A DNA stretch of 64,000 nucleotides, taken from Sindora glabra (lineage: Eukaryota > Streptophyta > Magnoliopsida > Fabales > Fabaceae). The stretch's first letter is position 1; every line of letters starts with the position of its first letter. Of the stretch, positions 1 through 12,563 are shown one piece after another. The notes beneath the pieces were generated by a model. It had not been told where the DNA came from. It saw only the letters and a program-made list of their open reading frames with translations, and did no database searches. The stretch spans positions 17,255,701 through 17,319,700 of the forward strand of contig CM035233.1 of assembly GCA_020226215.1 (NCBI GenBank), written 5' to 3'. The position numbers were made by a program, and so were the translations under genes.

Positions 1-3000
1 GCTCTAACTTATATTATGTAATATTTTTACTGATCAATGATAGCATATAATAGTCAATAAAATAAAAACAATATAGCACCTACTTGATCTACAATCACAA
101 AGTAACATAAGCATTATATAGTCTTAAGCATTATATAGTATCAAGACAACAAACAACAAACAATTAAATTATTGTAGATATTATCAACTAACTCTAGTGC
201 CGAAGTTACTCCTATCCTACCTACATGATTAACATGCCTACCCTTCCCCTTATTTACTCCTTATGAGTGCTTGGTGGGATATGACAATGACGTGACACAT
301 AACTTGGTTATAAAATATAAAGTGAAAACTTGTAAAACTTACCAAAACCATTCAAACTATTATAGGAATGATCATTTTGGTGGAGAGTCATGCTTCAATA
401 CTATTCACATGAGAGCTTGTAAGGCTCGATTTTTTATATCCATATAAGTAAAACCTAGGTTCTGGTACCATATGTGCATAATAAAGAAACATCCTACCTC
501 GTGCCTCCTTTTAAAATAGCAATCCCTCCATTTTCATAATGCCTAAATGATCTACCTTATAAATTATAGCCTGTTCCTTATCCCCTCACAAATGAATTCC
601 AGTTTCAACATAATTTCATAATATTAACCCATTTTCATTTCCATTTATCATTAATATACAATATAATTCATCATAACATTCAATAAATAATTACATTGGT
701 AATTTTATTACAAATTTAACATATTTATAATAAATAAACATTTATTATTACACAATAATCCACATATAATCGCATGTCCCTATTAGGATTTACTATATCA
801 ATCATAAATATAAACATATATTAATCATAATCTTATTCCTTTTAGGAATTCCATCATCAATATCTTGAACATTAACATTCATGCATGACTATTGTGCAAT
901 CATAAAAGCTATACAAGCATACATGAATTCATATTATCATAAAATAATTAACTAGGCATATAGGGATATGATAACTGGGTATATACTCATATATAACTAT
1001 CTAGAATTAACCCTAGATGTCGTACTTGAGTATATACTTGAGTTGGACCATTCAATAAGCAACCCTTCTATGTATATTTGTGTAATTTTGACCCTTGAAT
1101 AATATTCTATGAATAACCCAAGATTTTCAAACTTATTTTTTATGAAACTTACTTTATATAAAAATAGTCTTAATTAAATTTTCATAGACTGGTCTTTTGC
1201 ATAAAATAGTTAAGTTTTGGAAGAGTTATTTTTATTATAATTTAAATTTAAAAATCCAATCTTTTATAATCCTAAACTTTTTATCTTTATTCATTATTTT
1301 AGTGATATCTCAAAATATACATAATATATTAATTTAAAACTAACTCCATTAAAAAATATAACTAAGTACCTTTCCAATGATAAGTGATTTGCTAAAAATA
1401 GGATAACTTTTGAAAGTTAACAATCTTATCTTAACACACTCAATTATAGGTATCTAGATAACAATTTTGGTGCTTGTACTTCAGTATATGCTTACTTATG
1501 GCCACCCATATTGTGATAATTGAGTATATACTTGAGTATAAGCATTCAGAGAGTAATTTTAGAACCATACTCACTTATATGGTATAGTATAATACCTATA
1601 TTTTGCAAAATCTGCAAAACATTGTTCTCTAAATCTAAGTCCTACACATCTATAAAGCTAAAAACTAACTCAAATCTATCATTTAATCTCTTTTTCACAA
1701 TACTAATGTCAATAATTTATGCGATATCATTTTCTATCATAATCAAATTCTCATTTTAGTAACAAAACAACTTTAACATTCTATAAAATTAATGACATTT
1801 GTCAAAGCTAATGAAAATTTGAAATTACTAGTTCAATGAAAATTTTGTAGTATAAGGTAACGAACTAGGCCAAACCCTCGAATGATCCACTTAATACATT
1901 CTTTTACATTCAATTACTAGCTATATGTATAGAATAATTTAAGCATTTTATCTTAGAAAAAAAACAAAATAAATAAATGGAAATAGAATTAGGCAATTAA
2001 GTTAATAGTATGCAAACAAATGCAAATAAAATGCAAGAATGTAAACATAACTAAATTGAGGGTGGTTTGATTCAAAATTAAACAAAATTCAAGATTAGAA
2101 ATAGAATGTAGAAGTAACATAGAAAAATAATGAAGAAACATAATTGATCCAAGGAAATTTAAGAACTCTTTAGTGGACTAATCATAAATCATAACATATT
2201 TAATTATTACAATTAATTTTTTAGCTTTGAATCATCTTAAACTCCTACAATGATTCATAGTTTCCATGTTAGATAACCATCTAAGATTTAATCAATTTAG
2301 ATTAGTGGAATTAAGTAAGTATTATAATCCATAAAGCTAGATCTAAATCAATTTGAATATTAGATTTCAACTAAATTGAAGGATTAAATAAGAAACCTTT
2401 AATTTAATCATTTAATGTTTTATTCTCACATGAAGAATGATGATTAACTAACCAAAATTCAATATAAAATTAGATAGATATTATAAATCATATAAATAAA
2501 CACATATTATACCAAATTAGTATTCAATTGATTTAATTTTAGAAAGTCGAATAAAAGAAATAGAAAAAGAGAAAAATTAATTAACAAAATCAATATTACA
2601 ACTCAAGATCTCATAATCCCAATTGAAATGAGGCTCAAATTCCTTAAATCAATCCAAAAATTAACCTTTTATGGATGAAAAGGAAAAATCTTAGAGAAGA
2701 AAAGAAAGTTATCTAGAATTGTGTCTTCTTGCCTTTAGAAGTATACCATATAAACTAATTTCCTCCCTTATGAAACCTAATACACCAAGTTAATAAGCCT
2801 CTTAGGGTTAAAAAATAAAGCTTTGCTAATTATAGAAGCTTAGAATGTAATTTACAAAATAATATACTACAAGAGTTATTGCAATAAAATTTTATAGATT
2901 TGATTTCTAGCTATTGTAAGGTCTCTCAAAACAATGTAGTTTCATTAAACTCAACATGAAAGTTATTGGGCTAGGTCTTATAAAACTTTGGATGCTAGTT

Positions 3001-3148
3001 TTACTTTCATTAGACCTCTAAAGCTTTATGTATAGCTTAAAAATTGAGACTAGTTCTATTCAGATAGAAGCAGAGCATCAACTTTATGGCTATTTTTTAC
3101 CTCCCAAATGTATGATATAGGCTTTGGCCAAAACATAAAATTTTTATA
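1..3148. other. AT-rich stretch without a recognisable gene
   Basis: I see no coding region here on either strand. The part from about 1860 onward has the look of the 3' end of a plant Ty3/gypsy element on the minus strand and probably continues the LTR remnant that begins at 3149, but I cannot place its outer border. A short open frame at 1520-1759 has no recognisable motif and I do not treat it as a gene. Confidence 0.5.
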
Positions 3149-3225
3149 GCTTCCTCTAGGCTTTTCAATGATATAAAGATCACCTAAATTTGACATTTAG
3201 AACTTAAGTTATAGTAGAAAACATT
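3149..3225 (-). repeat. 3' LTR remnant, inner piece (continues at 6956)
   Basis: This piece aligns with 12330-12405 (shared GCTTCCTCTA, then GATNACTTAA-like and TTATAG blocks). At 3225 the match jumps across the solo LTR and resumes at 6956, so the two pieces were once contiguous. Confidence 0.7.
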
Positions 3226-3809
3226 TCTAATATCCCAAATTAAATTTTTATAAATTTTAATAATTATGAATATTTATTTAATTGGTTAATATTGAAGTTT
3301 CAATACTTATGATTATCTATTTTTAGTTAATATTTATTTGGTTAAAAATTTGATTTTAATTTTTTTTATTTTAAAGGATTTTGAAATATTAAAATAATAT
3401 TGATGATAATATTTGAAATATATTTATTTTTATGGCAATTTTTTATTCGAGATTAGATTAATTACAAGAAAATTTCTCATAAGTTGAGAAATATTTTTTT
3501 AGTGAACAGGAGTGCTTAGATTTATGAAACAATTCATATGTATTTAATATATTATTTTTGTGAATTGTGATTATTTAATTATTTTTTGAATTTTAAATTT
3601 TATCAAATTATTGAAAATATATAAATATTTTTATAATGGAAGAAGATTGAAAATAAATGAGTTGTGAGTTTAAAATAAAATCAGTTTTACAAAAAATGAG
3701 TTTTAAAATAAATTAATGGTAGAGATTAAATCAATAAGATTTGGAGGGCTAGGATTTCATGAAGGAATGGGTTTATAGTATGGTGAGAAGCATAACAACA
3801 AAACCCTTA

Positions 3810-4012
3810 ACTATTTTCTTTTGTTTTTCCTCTCTTTCGATTTTTGGAAATTTCTTCACACTCTTTCTTTTTTTTTTTTTAAGTTAGCACCCTCTTTTTA
3901 CATTTTTCTATTAAGTTTTTCTCTTTCTCTCTCTCATTCACTCTCTATGTTTAGTTCTCTCTCTCCTCTAGCTTTCAACAGCTCTTCCCTCTCTTTCCTC
4001 TTTCTCTCTCCT
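3810..4012 (+). repeat. CT-rich tract in solo LTR A
   Basis: About 200 bases of T and C runs (TCTCTCTC blocks at 3920-3960 and 3995-4012). The open frame through it is a low-complexity artefact of S, F and L codons. The equivalent place in the other LTR copy (about 27000-27100, minus strand) is also CT-rich, so this is part of the LTR's leader or promoter-proximal region. Confidence 0.7.
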
Positions 4013-4718
4013 TTGACTCTAACACTGACTTAGTAAGATAACACCATCACCACAAGCTAGCCTCATATTGCATGTTATTTCATTTAATTGGCAATTTTTA
4101 ATGGTGTAATGGAAGCTAGTCGATAGCTAAATCATGGATTCTTCCTACCATAGCTTTAGCGTACTCTCCATTTCCAACCACCATCACCCATTAAGGATAT
4201 CTTATAGCTTGTAGTGGCTAGCTATTGAGTGGGGGTTGTCAGAGGTGTGACTAGTAGAATTTGGAATAGGGCTATTTGACCCTTATCATTTGCTAGTGTT
4301 TTAATGTGATTTCACTATTGGTGAGCTCCAGCTGGGCACTTCCAAAATAAATGAATATATTTATATCATAAAATTTTAATCTTTATGATGATTTAAGGCT
4401 TACTCTAAGAAATCCATTTTTGTAGAATTTTGAGATATATGTTGATTTAGAAATATGATTTTTATGTAGGAAAATGTTAAAAATACTAAGATTAGAATAT
4501 TTGTGGGTTATTATATTCTCATATTTTAAATGAATTTTGCTTGACTTAAAAAGATCCTATTTGTGTGTATAGAATATATATGATGATACATTTGGAAAAT
4601 GTAATCTTTTATGTTGTAAAATGCTAAAGTAAGATGACTAAAATATATATGGACAATTTTATTTTATTATTTTAAAATGATTTATATATGAATCAAAGAA
4701 ACCCACTTGCGTGCTTTG

Positions 4719-4720
<2 letters not shown>

Positions 4721-4789
<69 letters not shown>

Positions 4790-4790
4790 T
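4721..4790. repeat. Compound microsatellite (AT)n(AC)n
   Basis: About 20 AT units run directly into about 12 AC units. The minus-strand open frame across it is repeat-derived. Confidence 0.95.
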
Positions 4791-6955
4791 GTGGAAAATA
4801 TGCTTTTATGTTGGAAAATGATAAGATAATATAATCTAAGCGAATAAAGTATATTATGTCTCAATACATTCGAATGATTCAAGAAAGCCTTAATAATGTA
4901 AAGTGTAATTTTAATTATCTTGAAACAAAGCTAAGGGTATTATAGCTAAAGTGATATGATTGGGAACTTCTAAGATTATTAAGTAGTAATATTTCTACTT
5001 GTGTGAGTTTGATTCAAAAATATCTATAAAATGACATGTTTTAATTCCACTAGCTAGTATTATAAACTATAAGAACCAATAATGTAGAATAATCGATTGG
5101 AAAGGATAAATACTTTTATAACATTAAGTTCTAATATTTTGTCTACATGGTTTAATCTAAAATTTCTACATTATGATATATTCTGAGTTTCTCAATATTA
5201 ACCTAAGAAAAGACAATAAGATATATTAAGGAATGGGCATTCTCTTTCAAGAAGTGATGTGATTAGAATATCCTTAATGCACATAATAACATATATTGAT
5301 TTTATAAGTTAACAATAGAAATAAAGAAAAGCTAATGAATTATGACATAACAATATTATTATTCAAATAAGTGGTTATGATATTTGGAAATAACATAAAT
5401 AATGTCTTGTATTTATATTTTGTCATTGTAACTTTTTATTAGGAAAAAAGGGAAAGGTGAAAATGAAATACTCTGAGTTTCTAAAAGGACGCACACCACC
5501 AAGTGAGTAATATCTCATCACAGATTCTATCTTAATGAAAGATGACTTAACTGTAGTGAATTGTATTCTTCTTATTGAAAGCATAGTTTTCATATTCATA
5601 TGCAAATATATATATTCACATGTAAACTTAATTTCAGTGTAAATATAATTAGCTATTGAGTGACTGCAAATTAATCAGAGTGCACAACAAAAGCATGGTA
5701 GCGATATTTCTACTTAATGATGAATTGGGATTGATTTTCTATTATATCAATATGTTATGGTCATGTAGGTAAACATGACAACATTATTATATATATACAC
5801 ACATACACATACTACTATATGCTTGACATTGCTCCATGATGAATTAGTTATCTTACTTTAGAGGTTTTACAAATAATTGTGATATGAGAGCTAAACTCTT
5901 TTATGCATGTTACTTGTGAGTTATGCCAATAATGACATTAGAAACTAGGAATGGTGATGCAAATATAATGTGAAAGCTAGATGAAAAATTCTCGACAAAT
6001 AGTTATTAAGAATATAAGATTAATTTGAGAGTTGGATGAAAAATTTTCAACGAGCAATTGAGAAAAATATAGTATTGGCCTAGAAGTTAGGAAATGGCTA
6101 CATGTATGTTTACTATAACTGGATATGTGATATGATGTGATATTAGAAATTATTTGTAATTAGATATTGCAATTGGGTATATTGAGATGATTTATTTGTG
6201 TTTAAGCCTTAATAGCTATATGTGATTGTGATATCTACCTAAAGTAAGGCAATGTATGATATGATGGCTATGTTGTGTGCTATTGGATAATTGAAAATAC
6301 TAAAGTTATCATGAGAAATATAGAATTTAAGTTATGTGCAAGTGAACATTTCATTAGAAGCTTGGTTTTTCACATTCAGAAACTTAAGAAGTTTGAATTA
6401 TGTTTATCTTTCTTATCAAATACTTAAATAGCATATGGTAACTTATTATATTCGAAATAAGCATTAACAATGGTAGATATATGCTTATCAAGTTCTCATA
6501 ACTCATTTTATTTTATTTCAATATTTTCATGTTGAAATACTTTAAATGAGCTACGCCTCATGCATGGAGAATCAAAGACCACCTAAAATATAAGATTTGA
6601 CAATTGAAATTCTCTTAGGATTAAGATTAGAATTTAAAATAAAAATATTGTTAATTCAACGTTAGATGCATTGAATTATTTATCTGTGTATAAGTTTGAA
6701 TTTTTATGGTATTATGTGTATGTTTGATGTTGTTGTATCTAGATATATATATACAAGTTATAAAGCATATGACTCTCAAGAAGTATCCAAAAATAGGGGA
6801 GGTTTTGTCTTTTTTTTACAAAAAAATTAAAGAAAATTTTCAAGTCCCTTTAGAATTTAGAAACTTTTGTTGGATAAAAAAAAGTGAAAAATAATAAGGT
6901 TTATAGAAACTAGTAATGGGATCCATGTTGATCACAATGCAGTTAGGTCATAATA

Positions 6956-7115
6956 ACCTTAAACGATGTAAAAATCTAACATTAATAGAACAATTTCAAA
7001 ACATTGAAAAATTAACATCCAATTATATAACAAAGTCAATTTCATAAAATTAAACATATATAACATATTAAGAGATATAAAATAGAAGGAAATAATGTAG
7101 AGAAAATCTTGTACA
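6956..7115 (-). repeat. 3' LTR remnant, outer piece (start of LTR at 7115)
   Basis: Aligns well with 12405-12563: both contain ACAATTTCAAAACATTGAAAAA and end at TGTAC or TGTGTAAG on the minus strand, which marks the LTR start with canonical TG. The homology stops there in both copies. Confidence 0.75.
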
Positions 7116-7134
7116 TTAAATTCCACCACACTTA
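7116..7134 (-). other. Polypurine tract before 3' LTR
   Basis: Read on the minus strand this is TAAGTGTGGTGGAATTTAA, directly before the LTR start. AAGTGTGG-type tracts are typical of Athila/Tat elements. Confidence 0.6.
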
Positions 7135-7320
7135 GCCTTTGGATAACCCTTGATAAGATACAACTTTATTCAAAAGACCTACTTTTTAAAGACTTCAAAA
7201 TCATAAATTGACAAGTGAGAAATAATCAGAGCCATCAAGAGACATAATACATCATAAACAATAATCTTGACAAAATTGAAATTAACTAACATAGCAACTC
7301 CATTTAAAAAGAGTAAATCA
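7135..7320 (-). other. Internal non-coding sequence of the Athila-like element
   Basis: AT-rich internal sequence between the polypurine tract and the solo LTR inserted at 7321. No coding signal is seen. It continues at 8907. Confidence 0.5.
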
Positions 7321-8906
7321 TGTTGTTGTAGATGTGTCCTATGAGTCAATCATAAGATGATTATAATAATGCACAATATATCATGTCTTATTTTAGGCAA
7401 TGTAATTATTATATTTTATTTCATTTTAATATCTATATAATTTATAACTTAATATAATAATTGTCCCTAGAATAGTTTTATTATTCCTAAATGTCTTTAG
7501 TTGAGTATTATTGTGAAAGGGATAGCAATAGTACATCAAGACTAGCATGTATTGTGATTGATGATTGTGAGTCATGAATATATGATATCAAGTCAATACA
7601 TGGGTACATTGTTAGTAAATAGATATATTGGACTGATTCGTTGTGAGAATGCTACATGAATTGTTAAGTGTTATTAGCTATTCTCATGTGATCACATTAT
7701 ATGTAGTCATTTGACCTGAAGTTACTACTATTCCCTACATAAAGAGTCACATACTTTGATGCCGTCTTGTGTCACTTTTAACTAGGATTTCATGTAAGGT
7801 TTTAATTGCATGTGTTATGAATCGTGCAAAGGGAAGTGAGTAATATAGATAAGATTTTATTCCTCCTATATAGAAGGAATGATGTCCTTGGATTCTTTGA
7901 TTAAGTAAGACTAAGAAATGAATGGTCATACTCAAATGGATCAATATGTGATATTAATCATTTATTTAAGTTAGCCTACTCAGTATTAAGAAATGTGAAT
8001 TAAACATTAACAAGGATGACATATTCCATATTTGTAGTTTGATTTGGATATTATTACGAAAGGGATTATGTTCTGAAATGTTGTTCACATATTAGGTGGA
8101 TATTGAATCATATATATTCTTACTACTTATGTGGTAGTAATATAGTGCTGATGCTGCTCATTGTCTATGATCCATAAATAGGTCATTATCAAAATAATAA
8201 GAACCTATAAGGTCACATAAAAAGGAGTAAGAATATGATGGTAATTAATTAGGCTTTAGTTGGACTAAAATTCTATTAATTAGGTCTATTATTTAGTGCA
8301 TATATATATATATATTATCAAAGTAATAATATATATATTATTCACATAATATTAGATAATTAAAGTAATATTAGATAATTTTGTCATTTGATATTAGATA
8401 ATTATATTATGGGATAATATTATTATCTAATAATATTTAATTATTAATATTAAGGTAATATTAGATAACTAATCAATAAGTCCTATCTCTCTTTAATCTC
8501 ACCATGATAAGGATAAGTTATTAGTAATTAAATGAAATTAAGAGAGTGTAAATAATTTCTTAATAAGACTTGGAAAATGGCATGCCTTACTTCTATAAAA
8601 AGGGCATGAAGCTGTCACTTTGTAGTAAGAACACAAACTACCACAAGAAAAACCGCACCAAAACCCTAGTCCTGTGTGAGAGAAATATTTCCTAACAGAT
8701 TTATGGAGTTTAAGAAGTTGTCATTCACTTTACATGGATACTATAGAAGCATCATCGCTTGATTGTGCTTGTGATTTGTGATCTGCACTCCAAAAAAGGT
8801 AATCCATGTAGACATAATTATTGATCTATGTCCCTATCTATTAATTCTGGGAAGGTTTCATAAATTTTGAAAATCCATTATGCTTAAGTATATATGAAAC
8901 CCAATA
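7321..8906 (+). mobile_element. Solo LTR B, about 1.6 kb
   Basis: Begins TGTTGTTGTAG and ends CCCAATA, flanked by AATCA (7316-7320) and GATCA (8907-8911), a 5-bp duplication with one mismatch. A good plus-strand TATA box, CTATAAAAAGG, lies at 8593-8603, as expected for the U3/R border. The block around 7895-7945 (TTGATTAAGTAA followed by CATACTCA) is shared with the solo LTR at 33451-34952, so both belong to one broad family. There is no internal region and no coding sequence. Confidence 0.7.
8593..8603 (+). promoter_or_regulatory. TATA box of solo LTR B
   Basis: CTATAAAAAGG, about 300 bases before the LTR end. It is the clearest promoter-like motif in this LTR. Whether it is still active cannot be judged from sequence. 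Confidence 0.55.
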
Positions 8907-10149
8907 GATCAACATAGTAAATTCTCATAAAATTCACTCTCTAACTCTCAAGTGTTTAGGACATATGTTTCACTCAAGTTCATTCTATGAAATTGCTCTA
9001 TCATAAGATTGCTATTCATTTAATCTACATTACTCAAATTATATGCATAACATAAAGGAAAAGGACTTTATTTAAGGTTATAATGGGGCAAAGGAAAAAG
9101 AAAGGAAAGATTATAAAGGTTAAAATTCAAAAAAATTAATAAAGCACTTGAACTAAAAAAATGTAGGTAATTTATGATCATTTTTAACTTAATACAACAA
9201 CCTAAATTCAAATTTAAACACTCATTAACTTTGTTTTTCATTTTTCTTTCTTTCCCAATTTTTTTTAATTATTCTTTTTCCCTCCTTTTCATTTCTTTTC
9301 TAATAACATTCTTTTTTTCATTTTTCATTTCTTTCTTATTTTCTTTCTCTTTGGTTTTTTATTTTAACTAACCTTTGAACTTAAAGTTAATAAATTTTCA
9401 TAACAAACACACACACACACACACACACTTAGTCAAGAACTCATCTTATAAAAATTTAAAATACTCTACTAATTCCTTAGGTTTAGTAAAAACACTTATT
9501 TTTTTCATTTAAAAAAAATATTCATGGGCTAATCAATACCCAAAAACTAATTATGCTTAAGAAGAGTCAACAAAGATAAAAACTTAAGATCAATTATTTG
9601 GCTACGCTCAAATAAAAAAAGAATGCTTTTATTTTTTTTATACATGCTCATGTAAAAGTAATCTAAAAAAGAATTAAAGCAAATTCTAAAGAAACAAAAG
9701 CCATGGAAGAGCACCACACACAAAAATGAAAGACAAAAGTATAAATTTTCAACAAAGGCTCAAAATCTTATAAGAAAATTTATACTACCAAATTCAATTT
9801 ACTAATTTAAAATTCATTACTACACCAATCAATTTCAACAAGCAAAATAATTCATCCAATCATATTATAAATTCTATCTAAATTCAATTAAATTCTACTT
9901 ATGAAAAATACAAAATCTCTATTAATGGAATGTAACTAGACAAACTTAAAAAACTCAAAATCAAGTTATAAAAAATACACTTTTAAAAAAAATTCTAGTT
10001 TTTTTTCAAAAGTATTAAAGGAAAATATAAAACATAAAATAAATCGTAGAAGTCTCCACTCTACACTTAAATTTTATATTGTCCTTAATGTAAAGATATT
10101 AGCATTAAAAAATTAAAGGATAAGTAAAGTAATAAAGAAGGATACGAGA
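8907..10149 (-). other. Internal non-coding region of the Athila-like element
   Basis: No coding signal. It holds a T-rich tract (9170-9370) whose open frame is low complexity, and an (AC)n run. It lies downstream of the protease remnant in the element's own orientation. Confidence 0.5.
9405..9429. repeat. (AC)n microsatellite
   Basis: About 12 uninterrupted AC units. Confidence 0.95.
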
Positions 10150-10464
10150 AAGCAAATCTAAAAAAGCTCAGTTTGCCTCCCAAGAAGTGCTTTTGTTTAA
10201 TATCTTTAGCTTAACATGGTTATAAATTCTTCAACCAAGATCTATATGAAGATTGATTATCTCCTTTGGCTATAAATTACTAATCTTCATATCATCCAGC
10301 AAAGATGTCCTTTGTAAATTAGGATCATCTAGCACAATTTCTTTAAGTCTTATTCTCAAATCATGTTTTCTTAAAAGTTTAAAATCATTTTGTATAATGA
10401 ATTGAATATGGTTAGTACAATAGCTAGAATGATCAATAAGAATGCATTGCTTTGCCTTTAAAAG
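10150..10464 (-). other. Conserved 3' flank of the gag-protease region
   Basis: On the minus strand the segment near 10162-10195 reads AAGCACTTCTTGGGAGGCAA, a motif I recognise as common just after the gag-protease part of plant Athila/Tat-type elements. It is non-coding here. Confidence 0.5.
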
Positions 10465-10737
10465 TCAAACTTCTATATGATCATTATTTTCTGCAAATTT
10501 TGAAACAATATTGCTCTTATCACTTATGCATGTAGAAATCTTAGCACATATGGCACACCTATTATGACTATCATAGCAAGTGCACTCATAGCCATCAATA
10601 AAATCCACAAATTCAAAAATCTCAAGAAATTTAACAAGCATGTCATCATAAATATATTTAGCAAGTAGATCAAAAATAATAAAATTAAAAGTAACAATGT
10701 CAAAAGTAGCAATAGAAGAATGAGAATAAGGAATCAT
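10465..10737 (-). pseudogene. Open 90-codon remnant downstream of the protease
   Basis: A 90-residue open frame lies immediately downstream of the protease remnant in the Athila-like element. It contains no catalytic motif that I recognise. Its position fits the poorly conserved linker after the protease domain. It is one of the few uninterrupted stretches of this element, but AT-rich chance openness is enough to explain it. Not a host gene. Confidence 0.45.
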
Positions 10738-10779
10738 ACATTAAAAGCTTAAAGGGATAAAGACAAGACACATAATTAT

Positions 10780-10990
10780 CATGTATAGCCTAAAAAATTG
10801 TCAAACTTAACTATTACACCATCAAATTCTATGGCTAATGTTCCATCTCAAACATTAATCATGATTCTTACTTTTTTCAAAAAAAAGTCAACCAAGAATA
10901 ATTGAGGGAGGATTTTCTGAATGATCCATCTTAAAGATATAGAAGTTTACTGGAAAAATTAGCCTATCCAATTATATTAAAATATCCTTA
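10780..10990 (-). pseudogene. Aspartic protease remnant, Ty3/gypsy
   Basis: Read on the minus strand, conserved blocks can be followed through stops and frameshifts: LIFPVNFYIFKMD at about 10965-10927, then ENPPSIILG at about 10920-10892, then a degraded stretch ending EFDGVIVKFDNF at about 10830-10795. In the family this is the C-terminal half of the retroviral-type protease that cuts the Gag-Pol polyprotein. Several in-frame stops make it non-functional. It sits between the gag remnant and the linker, in the expected order. Confidence 0.75.
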
Positions 10991-11209
10991 AGAACACTTA
11001 AAATGATAAAATTGTTTGCCAATTATATAACCACCTTTGCTTATTTGAAAGGACCTATATTCAAAGTATTATAAATAAAAAAGGTCTTGTTATTGATTGA
11101 AGCTCCTAAGTCTAGCATAGTATGCTTAATTTTGATTTTCCTCATGACATATCAAATGGTGAATTTTGCTAGATCTTTAGAATTTTTTTAGTAATTTTCT
11201 TTGAATGAT

Positions 11210-12318
11210 GGTAGACATATTCACCCATTATACTTTCTTTCTCATCATTCCTTAATTTTCTCTTATTTATACATAAATTTTTAAGAAAATTAGCATACCT
11301 TGGAATTTGCTTTATCAAATCTAGCAAAGTTATGCAAACTTCTACTTTTCTAAGGTAATAAAAATCTATTTTTCATCCTTAATCTTCTTTAATAGAATAA
11401 CTATTCTTAGAAAAGGAAAAAGAATAGAAAAATTAGTGGGAGTTAAAGGTTTAAGAAAAGAATGTACTTTATTTTCACCATGTGTTTTTCTTTTTTTTTC
11501 CTGGTTACTTCTTTTTGTTCTCTTCTAGTTAATGGTTTGCATTTGGTTTGAAAAATAAAGGAATGTTAACTTGCTTGCCACTCCTAAGTATTATTGCATT
11601 TACAACTTTTTAACATCTTATATTGCTAGAAAAAGATAGTCCTAAACCTTACACTTTGAGTTCACTTAAGCTAGAAACTAATTGACTAATCTGAGTTTGT
11701 AAATTGGTGATTGTGGCTTCTATTCTTTGCCAAAATTGCAAGTTATTGGCATCCATTTTCTTGACCAAATATTCAAAGGATAGTTGAGGAGAAATTGAAG
11801 TTGAATTTGATCTAGGAATAGGATTAGGGGGAATTATGTTATAAGCAGGAGGATATTAATCTTAGCTAAAATTGGTGCCATACCTGAAGGTACAATGATC
11901 TTTCTAGCCAGGGTATTGATTAGGTTATTACTAGTATTGGTATTGAGGTTTGCTAGGAGCGATTGCTACCATATAGGCTTGAGATTAACATTTATCATCT
12001 TACAATGTAAGGCAAGAATCAATAGGATCAGTTGGAAATCAGCATATACTAGAAAGTTTAATAAGATGAGGGGATTAGATTTGCTATTGTCCTATAGTTA
12101 TCTACCTTACTAAAGAGGTTAATTTATCTAATATATACTCCATTCTTTGCTAATCTCTGTGAGAGAATTTATTCATGTACACATCTATCAGCAGTTATAA
12201 TTTTGGTGCCAAATTGTTAGGAGTTTTTAGCCATGTAAGCTATCAAATCTCTAAGTGCCATAAGAGTTTTGTTAAGTAATGCTCTACCACTAGTAGAATC
12301 AATTATACTCCTATCAAT
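11210..12318 (-). pseudogene. gag remnant of the Athila-like element
   Basis: Three blocks in the correct order support gag on the minus strand. The first, at about 12300-12240, contains SGRALLNKT. The second, at about 11790-11690, contains NNLQFWQRIEATI and QTQISQL, a coiled-coil-like segment. The third, at about 11345-11265, contains LLDLIKQIPRYANFLKNL, a signature of the gag-protease border in plant Athila/Tat-type elements. Gag normally forms the particle that packages element RNA. The N-terminal part is missing, and the sequence has many stops. The break lies at a 15-base direct repeat (12227-12241 and 12318-12332). Confidence 0.8.
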
Positions 12319-12329
12319 TAGCCATGTAA

Positions 12330-12563
12330 GCTTCCTCTAAGCTTTCAAATGATGTAAAAAATCACTTAATTTTGGTAACCAAAACTCAAATTATAGCTAA
12401 AAACCTGAAATAGTGTAAAAATTTAGTATTAAACAAAACAATTTCAAAACATTGAAAAAGTGACACATAATCATATAACAAGGCAAATTTTATAGAATTA
12501 ATCATATGTAACACACTAATAAGCATAAAATTGGAGAAAATGATATAGATAAAATCTTACACA
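12330..12563 (-). repeat. 5' LTR remnant (truncated)
   Basis: Only about 234 bases remain, matching 7115-6956 plus 3225-3149. The rest of the LTR, the primer binding site and the gag start are missing. This copy is uninterrupted at the point where solo LTR A entered the 3' copy, so it serves as the empty-site reference. Confidence 0.7.

Larger units (their letters stand above)
3226..6955 (+). mobile_element. Solo LTR A, about 3.7 kb
   Basis: Begins TCTAATATCCC (TG changed to TC) and ends GTCATAATA. It is flanked by ACATT (3221-3225) and ACCTT (6956-6960), a 5-bp target duplication with one mismatch; the undisturbed paralogue at 12403-12407 reads ACCTG. The whole unit is colinear with the minus-strand repeat at 18590-27653: for example GTAGATATATRCTTAT at about 6470 and GTTGATCACAAT at about 6927 recur there. 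It holds no coding region. A TATA-poor core near 3770 is followed by a CT-rich leader. TGTAAT-like termini and size suggest a Ty3/gypsy LTR, but the superfamily is not proved. Confidence 0.75.
3149..12563 (-). mobile_element. Degenerate Athila/Tat-like Ty3/gypsy element with two nested solo LTRs
   Basis: On the minus strand the order is: truncated 5' LTR (12330-12563), gag traces (12318 to about 11210), protease (about 10990-10780), a non-conserved linker, a non-coding 3' internal part, a polypurine tract (7116-7134), then the 3' LTR (7115-6956, continuing at 3225-3149). The two LTR pieces match each other. I see no reverse transcriptase, RNase H or integrase, so the element was either non-autonomous or internally deleted. 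It is interrupted by solo LTRs at 3226-6955 and 7321-8906. The low-coordinate end is unresolved and may lie near 1.9 kb. Clade is inferred from the gag and protease motifs and from the polypurine tract style. Confidence 0.7.

Noticed and set aside
3821..4033. 70-codon frame rich in Ser, Leu and Phe
   Set aside because: Product of the CT-rich tract in solo LTR A. The frame at 9174-9371 is the same kind of artefact.
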